NCBI RefSeq assembly: GCF_016908395.1 | Contig: NZ_JAFBDU010000009.1 | Location: forward strand, 62,001-126,000 | Origin: Metabacillus crassostreae | Lineage (GTDB): Bacteria > Bacillota > Bacilli > Bacillales > Bacillaceae | DNA: 64,000 nt | Direction: 5' to 3' | Shown here: positions 35,507-44,980 of the stretch, piece by piece | How the letters are laid out: each line of letters begins with the position of its first letter | Numbering within the stretch: the first letter of the stretch is position 1 | The notes under the pieces: model-generated | Databases searched by the model: none | The model's input: the letters and a program-made list of their open reading frames with translations, nothing else | Told to the model about the DNA's origin: nothing | Made by a program: the position numbers and the translations under genes

Positions 35507-36436
35507 ATGAATGGATTATTTTTTATTATTAATATAAAAGCTGGTCATGGTAAATCATTGAAGACATGGAGAAAGGTGAAAAAAGAGCTTGAGAAAAATA
35601 AAGTATCTTATCGCTCCTTTTATACTGAATATGCAGGACATGCAGAGGTTCTTGTTAGACAAATTGCAGCTATCCAAAACTATCGTTTAAAAACCATTAT
35701 TGGTATTGGTGGGGATGGAACCATCAATGAAATAATTAATGGCTTAACTCCAGTAAATAAAATTCAAATAGGTTTTATTTATGCAGGAAGTGGAAAAGAT
35801 TCTTCTAGAGGAACGAAACTACCGAGTAATTCAATTAAGGCAGTTAAATATTTAAGACAACAATTTACAAAGCCATTAGCATCTATGGACCTTGGAGATT
35901 TTCATTTAGAAAGAAAAGGCTCAAGCAGAGCATTTATTAATCGTTTTGGGATTGGATTAAATGCTGAATTAGTTGATACAAAAGCCAAAACATTAACAAA
36001 CACAAGTAAATCTTTTTTAATAAAGCGTATTAAGTTTATGACAAGCTTAATTAAGGTACTATTGAATTATCAGCCTTTTGACATACACATGACAATAGAT
36101 GGAGAGCTCATTAGTTACGAAAATGTATGGTTTATTACCATTTCAAATCGTCCTAATACACAATGGAATATGCTTATTTCACCTAAAGCTAATTCAAATG
36201 ATGGATATATAGATGTAGCGGTTGTTAGTGATATTAATAGATATCAACTTTTTCTTATGTTATTGACACCAATTTTTAGTAAGAAATTAAAGAGAAAAGC
36301 TGTGAAGGAGACCATTTGTCAAGAAGTAGCAGCACGATCTGAAGTGAATATCCTGTTACATGCCGATGGTGATGTTGTAGGGGAATGCCCAGTGAAAATA
36401 TCTGTAAAAAAGTCGCATGCTTCAATTATTATTTAG
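35507..36436 (+). CDS. ytlR: Diacylglycerol kinase-type lipid kinase YtlR
   Basis: A 309-residue protein of the DAGK catalytic family. The nucleotide loop GGDGTINE is at 68-75, preceded by the N-terminal NIKAGHGKS strand-loop; YAGSGKDSSRGTKLP follows, and HADGDVVG near the C-terminus is the conserved beta-domain motif. Such enzymes phosphorylate diacylglycerol or related lipids at the inner face of the membrane. B. subtilis has DgkB as the main enzyme, so YtlR is a paralogue with unclear lipid substrate. Confidence 0.87.
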   Translation: MNGLFFIINIKAGHGKSLKTWRKVKKELEKNKVSYRSFYTEYAGHAEVLVRQIAAIQNYRLKTIIGIGGDGTINEIINGLTPVNKIQIGFIYAGSGKDSSRGTKLPSNSIKAVKYLRQQFTKPLASMDLGDFHLERKGSSRAFINRFGIGLNAELVDTKAKTLTNTSKSFLIKRIKFMTSLIKVLLNYQPFDIHMTIDGELISYENVWFITISNRPNTQWNMLISPKANSNDGYIDVAVVSDINRYQLFLMLLTPIFSKKLKRKAVKETICQEVAARSEVNILLHADGDVVGECPVKISVKKSHASIII

Positions 36437-36540
36437 GGACGTTATAGTATATTTTTAATTTAGTAGGCTTTGGTAAAACTCAGGTGTAGGTTGAGTGAAT
36501 GCATGTGAGTTGAAGCAATAAATAGTAACTAAACCAAAAT

Positions 36541-36554
36541 AAAGAGCGTTTTCA
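36541..36554 (-). promoter_or_regulatory. Candidate cre site upstream of amyX
   Basis: On the minus strand TGAAAACGCTCTTT, which matches the cre consensus TGWAANCGNTNWCA except for the last two bases. It lies 76 bp before the pullulanase gene, a sugar-utilisation gene for which CcpA control would make sense. Confidence 0.4.
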
Positions 36555-36629
36555 ATCCAATTTTCATCTAATTAAGCTGTATAGAGCTCTATTTGTCATA
36601 AATAAAAACTCTCGTCTGGAGGGCATAAC

Positions 36630-38759
36630 ATGTTAAGTATAAATAGGTCATTTGAAGCGTTCTTAGATACGATGGATGAAATAACGATTCTTATCCCAAT
36701 CGATCAAGATTGTGAAGATAAAACCTTCTATCTTAAGTTAGAAGACTATAGTGAAGCATTATTAATTAAAGAAAAAGTATTTATAGAAGGCTATATAAAA
36801 TATATATGTAAGCCAGATTGCGATATTGAATTTGGTAAAACATACAATATTGTTGATGATGATGGAAGCGAAACAGATTTGCAAATAGGAGCTGTTATTC
36901 GGTTAAATGAATTTGACAACATGTTTGCTTATGAAGGTCATGATCTAGGTGTTACCTATTTCAATGAGAAAATAATCTGTAAAGTATGGGCTCCAACTGC
37001 AACAGAAGTTAAGCTTAGACTTTATGATCAAAACATCAACGAGTATGGAACATATGAGATGGTAAGGTGTGAAAAAGGAACCTGGTCAATCACTCTTGAA
37101 GGTGATTACGAAAAAAGCTATTATACGTTTCTCACCTGTATAAATTTAATGTGGAATGAAGTCATTGATCCTTATGCAAAAGCTGTATCAATAAATGGAT
37201 TATATGGTGTAATTATTAATAAAGAAAAAACAGCTATTCAAAAAATAAGTACCCCTCTCCTCGAAAATAAAACAGACGCAATTATATATGAAGCTCACAT
37301 AAGAGATTTTTCAATTCATCCTGATAGTGGAATAGTGAATAAAGGACAATATGACGGCTGGTTAGAAACAGAAACACTCAATAGCTATGGTGATTCAACA
37401 GGTCTATCCTATTTGTCAGAGCTAGGTGTTACTCATATTGAGTTATTACCGATAAATGATTATGAAGAAGTAGATGAAACAAATCCACTAGATTCGTATA
37501 ACTGGGGTTATAATCCTCTACATTTTTTTGCACCAGAAGGCAGCTATTCACAAAATCCAAGAGATCCTTATAAACGAATTATCGAGGTCAAAAAGCTCAT
37601 TCAAAAGCTCCACGAATGTGGTTTTAAAGTTATTATAGATGTTGTATACAATCATGTTTATTCCAAGGAAAATTCATCTTTTGAGAAGCTACTACCAGGG
37701 TACTACTTTAGACATGATGAAAATGGATTTGCTTCAAATGGAACAGGCGTAGGAAATGATCTTGCTTCAGAACGAAGCATGGTAAGAAAGTTTATTCTTG
37801 ATTGTGCTCAATATTGGTTAGAAGAATATGATGTTGATGGCTTTCGGTTTGACTTGATGGGGATTATGGATATTGACACAATGAAAGAGTTGCAGAGTAG
37901 AATTTTATCGATTAAAAAAGATGCATTTTTACTAGGAGAAGGCTGGGATTTAAATACTCCATTAGCAGGTGATAAGAAAGCAACGATTGCCAATGCGAAT
38001 ACAATTCCCAAAATCAGCTTTTTCAATGATCAGTTCAGAGATGTGATCAAAGGTAGTACATTTAGTGTGGATGATTGTGGATTTGTTTACACTAATTTAG
38101 AAAAATATGAACAAATGAAAAATATAATAAGTGGGTCTGCAAATATGTTTTTAGATCCTCACCAGTCAATAAATTACGTTGAATCACATGATAACCATAC
38201 AATGTGGGATCGTTTCCAGCTTTACGCGCCTGACGAGGATAACAGGCTACGAGAAGCAAGACATCGATTAGCAACTAGTATCGTGCTTCTTTCGCAAGGA
38301 GTTCCTTTTATCCATGCAGCACAAGAATTCTTTAGAACAAAACAAGGTGTTGAAAATAGCTATAATTCATCAGATGAAATTAATTGGATCAATTGGAATG
38401 AGCGTTCTACTCATAAAGAAAATATTGAATATGTTAAAGAGCTAATACAACTGAGAAAGCTTCATGGAGCTTTCCGTTTACCATCTTCTTCTTTAATAAA
38501 AGAGCATTTATTATTTGATGATCGGGAGCAGGAATTGATTTGTTACCTTTTAAAAGATGTAAAAACACTAGGGCCTTGGAATTTCCTATATATTATTCAC
38601 AATAATCACCCAGATGCTTCTTATTCAATAGAGCTTCCTTTGGGAGAAGGATGGAAAGAAATAGTTAATCCTCATAGGGTAGTATTATATAATCCATCAC
38701 CAGTAAATAATCAGGTGGATATACGAGAATTAGGAACGTATGTTTTCTGTAAAAAGTAG
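36630..38759 (+). CDS. amyX: Type I pullulanase AmyX
   Basis: A 709-residue GH13 debranching enzyme. Residues 105-200 form the CBM48-like domain (ICKVWAPTATEVKL). The pullulanase signature YNWGYNP is at 290-296, the nucleophile D408 is in DGFRFDL, the acid/base E437 in LLGEGWD, and NYVESHDNHT supplies the third acidic residue. It cleaves alpha-1,6 bonds of pullulan, limit dextrins or glycogen. No signal peptide, so it acts inside the cell, as B. subtilis AmyX does. GGAGGGC precedes the ATG. Confidence 0.95.
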   Translation: MLSINRSFEAFLDTMDEITILIPIDQDCEDKTFYLKLEDYSEALLIKEKVFIEGYIKYICKPDCDIEFGKTYNIVDDDGSETDLQIGAVIRLNEFDNMFAYEGHDLGVTYFNEKIICKVWAPTATEVKLRLYDQNINEYGTYEMVRCEKGTWSITLEGDYEKSYYTFLTCINLMWNEVIDPYAKAVSINGLYGVIINKEKTAIQKISTPLLENKTDAIIYEAHIRDFSIHPDSGIVNKGQYDGWLETETLNSYGDSTGLSYLSELGVTHIELLPINDYEEVDETNPLDSYNWGYNPLHFFAPEGSYSQNPRDPYKRIIEVKKLIQKLHECGFKVIIDVVYNHVYSKENSSFEKLLPGYYFRHDENGFASNGTGVGNDLASERSMVRKFILDCAQYWLEEYDVDGFRFDLMGIMDIDTMKELQSRILSIKKDAFLLGEGWDLNTPLAGDKKATIANANTIPKISFFNDQFRDVIKGSTFSVDDCGFVYTNLEKYEQMKNIISGSANMFLDPHQSINYVESHDNHTMWDRFQLYAPDEDNRLREARHRLATSIVLLSQGVPFIHAAQEFFRTKQGVENSYNSSDEINWINWNERSTHKENIEYVKELIQLRKLHGAFRLPSSSLIKEHLLFDDREQELICYLLKDVKTLGPWNFLYIIHNNHPDASYSIELPLGEGWKEIVNPHRVVLYNPSPVNNQVDIRELGTYVFCKK

Positions 38760-39234
38760 GATTTCGACTTTTACTTGACGACCGTCATAATTAGGAGATA
38801 AAATTTAATAGGATGGCTATAGTGTACGTTCTATAATCACTATCAGCTATCTTTTTTATTTTTGGCTCTGTTAAACTTATTCGATTGATACTAGCTCCTT
38901 TAGAAGTAGAGGCAAGGTCATGATGAACTGTAACATATTCTTATTTATCAGCAAAAATCATTTTAGACAATGTAAGGCTTATCAAAGCTTTTAATAGAAT
39001 GTTGTTGTACTTTTTATTAAAGAAAGTTACTATAAATTTTATGCTGAATTTGCGGATGTATTTTTGAAGTCAATATATATTAATAGCATAAGTAATATGT
39101 ATAAGTTTTTTTACTTGATGTTTTAGAGTCTAGTTCAAGCGTCTGATGTGACTGTGAAATATAGAGTATTTATTAATTCTTGTGGTTGGAATAAAGATGC
39201 TTGTGCTTTTCAAATACTTATATGAAATGTTGGG
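38760..39234. other. 475-bp spacer with a family 1 repeat end
   Basis: Between amyX and ytmP. A single repeat family 1 end (GGCTCTGTTAAAC, 38864-38876) is present but I cannot find its right end, so it is a remnant. The rest is AT-rich with no gene, terminator or promoter that I can support. Confidence 0.6.
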
Positions 39235-40056
39235 TTGAAATTGAAGGTGAACTGGTTGGAAGAAGTATTAGGTAGCGAGTGGAAAATCACACCTGCTGGT
39301 GGTGCAACAGGTGATGCATATTTTGCAACAAAAGATGAACAGCAGCTTTTTCTAAAGCGTAACAGTTCTCCGTTTTTAGCTGTGCTTTCAGCAGAAGGTA
39401 TTGTTCCAAAATTAATGTGGACGAAGCGGATGGAAAATGGAGATGTTATAACAGCCCAACATCGGCTTATTGGGAGAGAATTAAAAGCGGTAGATATGCA
39501 TGGTCAGCATGTGGCTGAGCTTCTTCGAAAAATACATCGCTCTAAAGAGCTGTTGGATATGTTAAGAAGATTAGGAAAGCAACCGCTAACTCCTAACTCC
39601 ATAATTGAAGATATACAGCAAGCGGTTGTTTTTGAGAAAATCGAGACCCCAGAAATTAGGGATGCTATTGATTTATTAATTGAGCAGCTTCCAGATGTAC
39701 AATGTAATGACCAGGTTGTTTGTCATTGTGATGTTAATCATAATAATTGGTTAATATCTGAGGATAATCAGCTTTACCTAATCGATTGGGATGGAGCTAT
39801 GATTGCTGACCCGGCTATTGATATAGGTATATTATTATATTGGTATATAGATGAAGCAGATTGGGAAGCATGGCTTTCAGCATACGGATTAGAGCTTAAT
39901 TTAAACCTGAAAACGAGAATCTATTGGTATGTTCTATTACAAGCTATTACATCTTTTTTATGGTATCATGCAAAAAATAATAACAAAGAAATGGATAATT
40001 GGATCGAACATATTTCAATCATTATCAATAAGATCAAAAGCAGTTCTCAGGAATAA
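39235..40056 (+). CDS. ytmP: YtmP, choline kinase/aminoglycoside phosphotransferase-fold protein
   Basis: A 273-residue APH-type kinase fold. The catalytic loop is HCDVNHNNW (the H-x-D-x-x-x-x-N pattern) and the metal aspartate is in LIDWDGAMIADPAIDIG. The N-lobe GGATGDAYF is the ATP loop. The substrate is unknown; the family phosphorylates small amino alcohols, sugars or antibiotics. The start is uncertain: TTG 39235 has no good ribosome site, and TTG 39256 follows AAGGTG by six bases. Its 3' end overlaps the convergent ytzH gene by 10 bp. Confidence 0.83.
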   Translation: MKLKVNWLEEVLGSEWKITPAGGATGDAYFATKDEQQLFLKRNSSPFLAVLSAEGIVPKLMWTKRMENGDVITAQHRLIGRELKAVDMHGQHVAELLRKIHRSKELLDMLRRLGKQPLTPNSIIEDIQQAVVFEKIETPEIRDAIDLLIEQLPDVQCNDQVVCHCDVNHNNWLISEDNQLYLIDWDGAMIADPAIDIGILLYWYIDEADWEAWLSAYGLELNLNLKTRIYWYVLLQAITSFLWYHAKNNNKEMDNWIEHISIIINKIKSSSQE

Positions 40057-40325
40057 GTGTTAATATCTTCAACCCATTGAGATAGTTGTTCTTGATGTGA
40101 TTGGATATGTTGATTTAACTCAGTTGAGTTTTTCCCTGACTGACTATAAGTATAAATGTCTTCAAGCATATTTTTCACATTAGGATTTGTGTTAGAGTTT
40201 ACCATAAGGGATTTTATGACTCTTTCAAGTTGTTCACACTCTGCTACAGTTCCACAGCATTCGCTTTGATGCTCTGATAATATATCTTTTAGTAAATTTA
40301 CTTGATCATGATATTGAATTGGCAA
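40047..40325 (-). CDS. ytzH: YtzH-like protein
   Basis: A 92-residue, mostly helical protein (MPIQYHDQVNLLKDILSEHQ..., with CCGTVAECEQLERVIKSL in the middle). The TTG at 40325 is eight bases from AAGGAG and gives the same length as B. subtilis YtzH, which also lies between ytmP and trmB. Two adjacent cysteines are a visible feature. Function unknown. It is convergent with ytmP, and the last 10 bp are shared. Confidence 0.85.
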   Translation of the reverse strand: MPIQYHDQVNLLKDILSEHQSECCGTVAECEQLERVIKSLMVNSNTNPNVKNMLEDIYTYSQSGKNSTELNQHIQSHQEQLSQWVEDINTYS

Positions 40326-40411
40326 AATAAACACTCCTTTTCATAAAACATATAACTATAATTTGTCATTACTTGAGTAAAAATATACAGGTATAAATAG
40401 ATGATATAAAA

Positions 40412-40449
40412 ATTAGGAGGTTGACTTTATAGTCAGCCTCCTAGTTTTT
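40412..40449 (+). terminator. Terminator in the ytzH-trmB divergent spacer
   Basis: TAGGAGG(T)TGACT - TTAT - AGTCA(G)CCTCCTA followed by GTTTTTA; the other strand also has a T-run. The only plus-strand gene that could use it is ytmP, across the whole of ytzH. Confidence 0.85.
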
Positions 40450-40578
40450 AGTCTATCTGTAATATAGTTAGACAAAATTGCCACAAACTTAAAATTCGTT
40501 TTACACTTTTTCATACTTGATAACATGTACCATTCATGGTATCTTTTAGAACGATAATAAATCGATAGAGGTGTCTTC

Positions 40579-41229
40579 ATGCGTTTACGTCATAAACCTT
40601 GGGCAAATGATTTTATTACAGAACATTCTCAATATGCTATTTCAAATCCAGAGCAATATAAAGGAAAATGGCACGAGATATTCGGTAATCATAACCCAAT
40701 TCATATTGAAGTTGGTACTGGTAAAGGACAATTCTTAGCGGGAATGTCTCAACAAAATCCAGACATTAATTATATAGGAATTGAGCTTTTTGACAGTGTT
40801 ATTGTAGCAGCAGTTCAAAAAGCAGTAGATTTACAACTTGAAAATTTCAAATTGTTAAATGTTAATGCAAAGGATTTATCAGAGTATTTTGATGAAAATG
40901 AAATTGATCGAGTATATTTAAATTTTTCCGATCCATGGCCTAAAGTTCGTCATGCAAAAAGACGTCTAACGTATAAGGATTTCTTATCTTTATATGAAAA
41001 GATATTAATAAAGGGTGGAGAAATTCACTTTAAGACTGATAACCAGGGATTATTTGAGTATTCTTTAATCAGCTTCTCGGAATATGGTTTACAGCTGAAA
41101 TATCTAAGCTTAGATCTGCATAATAGTGATTTCGAAGGAAACATTATGACTGAGTATGAAGAAAAGTTCTCAGGCAAAGGTCAAAGAATTTATCGAGTTG
41201 AAGCAAAATACATGAATGAAGATATATAA
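40579..41229 (+). CDS. trmB: tRNA (guanine-N7)-methyltransferase TrmB
   Basis: A 216-residue class I methyltransferase that makes m7G46 in tRNA. The N-terminus [12 protein letters not shown], the SAM loop EVGTGKGQF (about 50-58), the family motif [16 protein letters not shown] and [13 protein letters not shown] identify it. A palindrome TACCAT-TC-ATGGTA lies in its upstream region. A strong terminator follows. Order ytzH-trmB-ytnP is that of B. subtilis. Confidence 0.95.
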   Translation: MRLRHKPWANDFITEHSQYAISNPEQYKGKWHEIFGNHNPIHIEVGTGKGQFLAGMSQQNPDINYIGIELFDSVIVAAVQKAVDLQLENFKLLNVNAKDLSEYFDENEIDRVYLNFSDPWPKVRHAKRRLTYKDFLSLYEKILIKGGEIHFKTDNQGLFEYSLISFSEYGLQLKYLSLDLHNSDFEGNIMTEYEEKFSGKGQRIYRVEAKYMNEDI

Positions 41230-41242
41230 TATTTAGCTAGAG

Positions 41243-41275
41243 AAAACAGTGATATTCACTGTTTTTTTGTTTTTT
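41243..41275 (+). terminator. trmB terminator
   Basis: AAAACAGTGA - TAT - TCACTGTTTTTTT. Confidence 0.9.
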
Positions 41276-41463
41276 CTTAAATAATTTCTGTGAATCCCCC
41301 TCTCATTTAAGATTATTCTCAATAGAATAGCTTGGTTTGCTTCAAGGTATTAAAACGTAAAACGAAAAGGTCAGTGCTTATGTAGAATTTACATAATGAG
41401 ACCTAACTTCTCCTTTCCATCATAGAATATAGTTATGATAAGATAATAAAGGGAGGGATTTAA

Positions 41464-42309
41464 GTGGAAATACTTCAATTTGGTCAAACAAAAATCACAT
41501 GGTTAGATGGTGGGGTAACATTTCTTGATGGTGGTGCAATGTTTGGTGTTGTGCCGAAACCGTTATGGTCTAAAAAATATCCGGTCAATGATAAAAATCA
41601 GATTGAATTAAGAACTGATCCTATGCTTGTGCAAAAAAATGGACTTAATGTTTTAATAGAAACAGGTGTTGGTTCTGGAAAGTTTAATGAAAAGCAGCTT
41701 AGAAATTATGGTGTAAGAGCAGAGTCAATGGTGGAAGAATCATTAAAGAAGTTAGGATTGGAAACAAATGATATTGATATTATTCTTATGACACATATGC
41801 ATTTTGACCATGCATGTGGTTTAACAAAGTGGGAAAATGATAAGTTAATATCTGTTTTTCCGAACGCAAGAATTATTACCTCTTTTATTGAATGGGAAGA
41901 AATGAGAAATCCGAATATCCGATCACGTAATACATATTGGAAAGAAAATTGGGAAGCAATTCAACATCAAGTTGAAACATTTGAAACTTCGATCAAGATT
42001 ATAGAAGGTATAGAAATGCATCATACTGGTGGTCATAGTGATGGTCATAGCGTAGTTATCCTTCAAGATGAGAAAGATACTGTTGTCCATATGGCTGATT
42101 TAATGCCAACACATGCACATAAAAATCCACTATGGGTCCTAGCCTATGATGATTATCCAATGACATCCATTGAAAATAAACAAAAATGGCTGGAGTTTGG
42201 GGAATCCCAAAATGCCTGGTTTATATTTTATCATGATGCATTTTACCGGGGAATAAAGTGGGATAAAGAAGGTAATATATTGGAAAAGGTAGAGCGTAAT
42301 AGAGCTTAA
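41464..42309 (+). CDS. ytnP: Metallo-beta-lactamase-fold lactonase YtnP
   Basis: A 281-residue MBL hydrolase. The zinc motif HMHFDH is at 111-116 (H111, H113, D115, H116), with later ligands in GGHSDGHS and [11 protein letters not shown]. It belongs to the AttM/AiiA-like branch; B. subtilis YtnP was reported as a lactonase that quenches streptomycete and N-acylhomoserine-lactone-type signals. GTG start with GGGAGGG eight bases before. Single gene with a hairpin downstream. Confidence 0.9.
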   Translation: MEILQFGQTKITWLDGGVTFLDGGAMFGVVPKPLWSKKYPVNDKNQIELRTDPMLVQKNGLNVLIETGVGSGKFNEKQLRNYGVRAESMVEESLKKLGLETNDIDIILMTHMHFDHACGLTKWENDKLISVFPNARIITSFIEWEEMRNPNIRSRNTYWKENWEAIQHQVETFETSIKIIEGIEMHHTGGHSDGHSVVILQDEKDTVVHMADLMPTHAHKNPLWVLAYDDYPMTSIENKQKWLEFGESQNAWFIFYHDAFYRGIKWDKEGNILEKVERNRA

Positions 42310-42317
42310 CTATTATA

Positions 42318-42351
42318 ACAAAGGGGATGTAAAGTAAATCATCCCCTTTGT
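42318..42351. terminator. Hairpin between ytnP and ytzB
   Basis: ACAAAGGGGATG and CATCCCCTTTGT, a perfect 12-pair stem with a ten-base loop. The 3' flank is GAAAAACTC on the plus strand, so the T-run is poor; still the best end for ytnP. Confidence 0.6.
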
Positions 42352-42475
42352 GAAAAACTCATTTATTATCAAATGGTAATATCGTATAATATTTAGTTGG
42401 CTAAGAAGAAGACTAGAAGCAATTCGATAATTTTTCAGTTAAGCAAAAAGTTTTATAGAATACATTCTGTCATGC

Positions 42476-42787
42476 TTAATGAAGCTGTTCAACGTGTACA
42501 ATAACTCCAGTGTAGATATCGATATAAGCTTCATATTGCTCAAGTTGATTATCTACAGAGCGAGAAATACCAGCTTTATAAACTTCATATGTCAAATGAT
42601 CATTAGAGTAGATTTCTGGGATTGTGTAAATCCATGATCCATCAATTGGACCTCTTTCTTTAAAGGCTTTTTTAACGATTGCAAGTGCCTTATCAGAAGA
42701 GATTTTCGATTGCTCCACTCGTTTTTTTACTAAATATGTACTTGTAATGCCAAGTCCTAAGCCTAATAAAAAATATTTACCTTTCAT
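42476..42787 (-). CDS. ytzB: PepSY-domain membrane-anchored protein YtzB
   Basis: A 103-residue protein with one N-terminal hydrophobic segment (YFLLGLGLGITSTYLV, about 5-20) then a PepSY-type domain: ISSDKALAIVKKAFKERG and YEVYKAG ... YIDIYTGVIVHVEQLH. PepSY domains are thought to modulate proteases or sense envelope state. AAGGGGTG precedes the ATG. Convergent with ytnP. Matches B. subtilis YtzB in place and length. Confidence 0.87.
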   Translation of the reverse strand: MKGKYFLLGLGLGITSTYLVKKRVEQSKISSDKALAIVKKAFKERGPIDGSWIYTIPEIYSNDHLTYEVYKAGISRSVDNQLEQYEAYIDIYTGVIVHVEQLH

Positions 42788-42968
42788 TTTGTCACCCCTT
42801 AATTTCGGTCATCGTATAAAATTTATACAGGATTGTGTTAATGCGTATATTTTTACAGTTTACATTATATCATGTTCAGATAAATCAATTGCATTCCAAT
42901 GTTAGCAAAGCTAGAAAGTAGTTTATATAAGATCTTACCTAATATACATATTTGAAATGAGGGTTAAT

Positions 42969-44042
42969 ATGAATAAAGAAACGTTAGACATGTTTAAAAC
43001 ATTAACTGAATTACCAGGTGCACCTGGTAATGAGCATCAAGTAAGGAATTTTATGAAGCAAGAGCTTGCGCAGCTGTCAGATGAAATCGTCCAGGATAAA
43101 CTCGGAAGTATCTTTGGCGTAAGGCGAGGTAACACAGGAGATCCAACAATTATGGTAGCAGGACATATGGATGAAGTAGGTTTTATGGTTACTGCGATAA
43201 CTGATAATGGAATGCTACGCTTTCAACCACTTGGTGGCTGGTGGAGCCAGGTTTTATTAGCTCAAAGAGTACAAATTATTACAGATAATGGTCCAGTTAT
43301 TGGTGTAATTGGTTCAATTCCACCCCATCTGTTAAGTGAAAGTCAACGTTCAAAGCCAATGGAAATAAAAAATATGTTAATTGATATTGGTGCAGATGAT
43401 AAAGAGAATGCTAAAGAAATAGGTATAAAGCCAGGTCAACAAATAGTACCTGTATGTGATTTTACACCTCTAGCTAATCCGAAGAAGATATTAGCAAAAG
43501 CATGGGATAATCGTTATGGCTGTGGATTAGCAATTGAATTATTAAAGGAATTAAAGGGTGAAACGTTACCACATACTCTCTATTCTGGAGCAACTGTGCA
43601 AGAAGAGGTAGGTCTACGAGGAGCTCAAACAGCTGCAAATTTAATCAATCCTGATCTGTTTTTTGCATTAGATGCAGGACCTGCTAATGATATGAATGGA
43701 GATAAAAAAGAATTTGGGCATTTAGGAAAAGGTGCAGTACTTAGAATTCTAGATAGATCGATGGTAACTCATCGAGGGTTAAGAGAATTCGTCCTTGATT
43801 TAGCTGAGACACATAATATTCCATACCAATATTTTGTTTCACAGGGTGGTACAGATGCAGGAAGAGTACATGTTTCTAATCAAGGTGTGCCATCAATCGT
43901 GATTGGTGTTACATCTCGCTATATACATACATCTGGCTCAATCATGCATGTTGAGGATTATGCTGCAGCAAAAGAGCTATTGGTTCGTCTTGTAAGATCT
44001 TGTGATGCAACAACAGTGAAAACGATCAAGGATAATTCTTAA
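42969..44042 (+). CDS. ytoP: M42 family glutamyl aminopeptidase YtoP
   Basis: A 357-residue dinuclear metallopeptidase. [13 protein letters not shown] carries the first histidine/aspartate, [12 protein letters not shown] the bridging aspartate, [12 protein letters not shown] the catalytic and metal glutamates, and [11 protein letters not shown] the last region. Start at ATG 42969 with GAGGG upstream, which gives the B. subtilis YtoP length; the frame from 42957 adds four codons. M42 enzymes form large tetrahedral complexes that trim peptides. Confidence 0.93.
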   Translation: MNKETLDMFKTLTELPGAPGNEHQVRNFMKQELAQLSDEIVQDKLGSIFGVRRGNTGDPTIMVAGHMDEVGFMVTAITDNGMLRFQPLGGWWSQVLLAQRVQIITDNGPVIGVIGSIPPHLLSESQRSKPMEIKNMLIDIGADDKENAKEIGIKPGQQIVPVCDFTPLANPKKILAKAWDNRYGCGLAIELLKELKGETLPHTLYSGATVQEEVGLRGAQTAANLINPDLFFALDAGPANDMNGDKKEFGHLGKGAVLRILDRSMVTHRGLREFVLDLAETHNIPYQYFVSQGGTDAGRVHVSNQGVPSIVIGVTSRYIHTSGSIMHVEDYAAAKELLVRLVRSCDATTVKTIKDNS

Positions 44043-44106
44043 TTGATTTTTTTACAAAATAGCAAGTATTAGCATTTGATAATAGAGTCTGATTGGAGTA
44101 GGAAAT

Positions 44107-44619
44107 TTGATTATAGCAATTGGAACGAAGAACCCAACCAAAATCAATGCAGTTACAAATGCATTTTTCCAATATGTTAAAGGTGAGTTTATCTCTGTAA
44201 ATGTTTCTTCAAACGTTTCTGATCAGCCACTATCTGACGAAGAAACGATGTTAGGCGCAATTAATCGTGCTAGAAATGCACGTGAAGCAGAGAAAGCGAA
44301 TATAGGTGTCGGCTTAGAGGGTGGTCTTGTGAAAACTGAAGTTGGTTACTTTTTATGCAATTGGGGTGCACTTGTTGATAATAGCTTGCAGCCTGTTGTA
44401 GCTGGTGGAGCAAGAATTATTATTCCAAATGAAATAGGAGATCAAGTTTTTGCTGGTCAAGAGTTAGGTGATGTAATGGATAGCTATGTAAAAAAGCATA
44501 ATGTTCGCCAAAATGAAGGAGCAATCGGTATCTTTACTAATGGTTTAGTTGATCGTACACAAATGTTTTCTGAGTTATCGACTTTATTAATTGGTCAATA
44601 TTTATACAAAAATAGATAG
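44107..44619 (+). CDS. Inosine/xanthosine triphosphatase-like protein (DUF84/YjjX family)
   Basis: A 170-residue protein starting with IAIGTKNPTKINAV, the phosphate-binding loop of the ITPase-like YjjX/DUF84 family, and including SDEETMLGAINRARNAR and VGLEGGLV. These enzymes hydrolyse non-canonical purine triphosphates such as ITP and XTP and so keep them out of nucleic acids. TTG start after GGAG. It follows ytoP after 64 bp in the same direction, perhaps co-transcribed. A strong terminator follows. Confidence 0.87.
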   Translation: MIIAIGTKNPTKINAVTNAFFQYVKGEFISVNVSSNVSDQPLSDEETMLGAINRARNAREAEKANIGVGLEGGLVKTEVGYFLCNWGALVDNSLQPVVAGGARIIIPNEIGDQVFAGQELGDVMDSYVKKHNVRQNEGAIGIFTNGLVDRTQMFSELSTLLIGQYLYKNR

Positions 44620-44626
44620 CTATTAA

Positions 44627-44670
44627 CACCCCCTTCTTAAAAAAAGTCAATGAGAAAGGGGGTTTTTTAT
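44627..44670 (+). terminator. Terminator of the DUF84 gene
   Basis: ACACCCCCTTCT and AGAAAGGGGGT around an A-rich loop, followed by TTTTTTATTTT. Confidence 0.88.
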
Positions 44671-44696
44671 TTTACGGGATTGTAAGAAAGGGAATT

Positions 44697-44915
44697 CGGC
44701 ATGCAAAAGAGAGGGCATGGTCGACAATGATGTTAGAATGGTCTGCAAAGTGTAATGAGTGGTTTGGAAAAGAACAAACGGCGTGCAAAGCAGAGAACAT
44801 GGTCGATAAGTAAGTCAGGATGGTCGGAAAAGTGTAATCACTGGTTTGTAAGACGTAAAAAAGACATGTAAAAGATTGAACATAGTCACAGGTGAGCAGC
44901 AATGATCAGGAACGT
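44697..44915. repeat. Degenerate tandem repeat, ~83-bp units built of 21-bp subunits
   Basis: Units at 44697-44778, 44779-44862 and a partial one at 44863-44915. Each begins RRCRTGYAAA; within a unit ATGGTC, ATGGTC and TGGTTT recur every 21 bases (for example CATGGTCGA, AATGGTCTG, AGTGGTTTG). It lies between the DUF84 gene and phaC. No reading frame with a start and ribosome site is convincing. Confidence 0.8.
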
Positions 44916-44925
44916 CAATAAGCCT

Positions 44926-44951
44926 GGCTATGTTAAGGTTTTAACAAAGCC
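44926..44951. repeat. Ends-only remnant of repeat family 1
   Basis: GGCTATGTTAA directly followed, after two bases, by TTTTAACAAAGCC: the two inverted ends of family 1 with everything between them gone. On the minus strand it follows the phaC stop and might form a 3' hairpin. Confidence 0.65.
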
Positions 44952-44980
44952 AAGCCATTATATTTCCTTTAAGGTGACAC

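Noticed and set aside
44672-44902. 76-codon minus-strand frame across the 21-bp-period repeats
   Set aside because: Codons come from the repeat array; no start signal and no recognisable protein.
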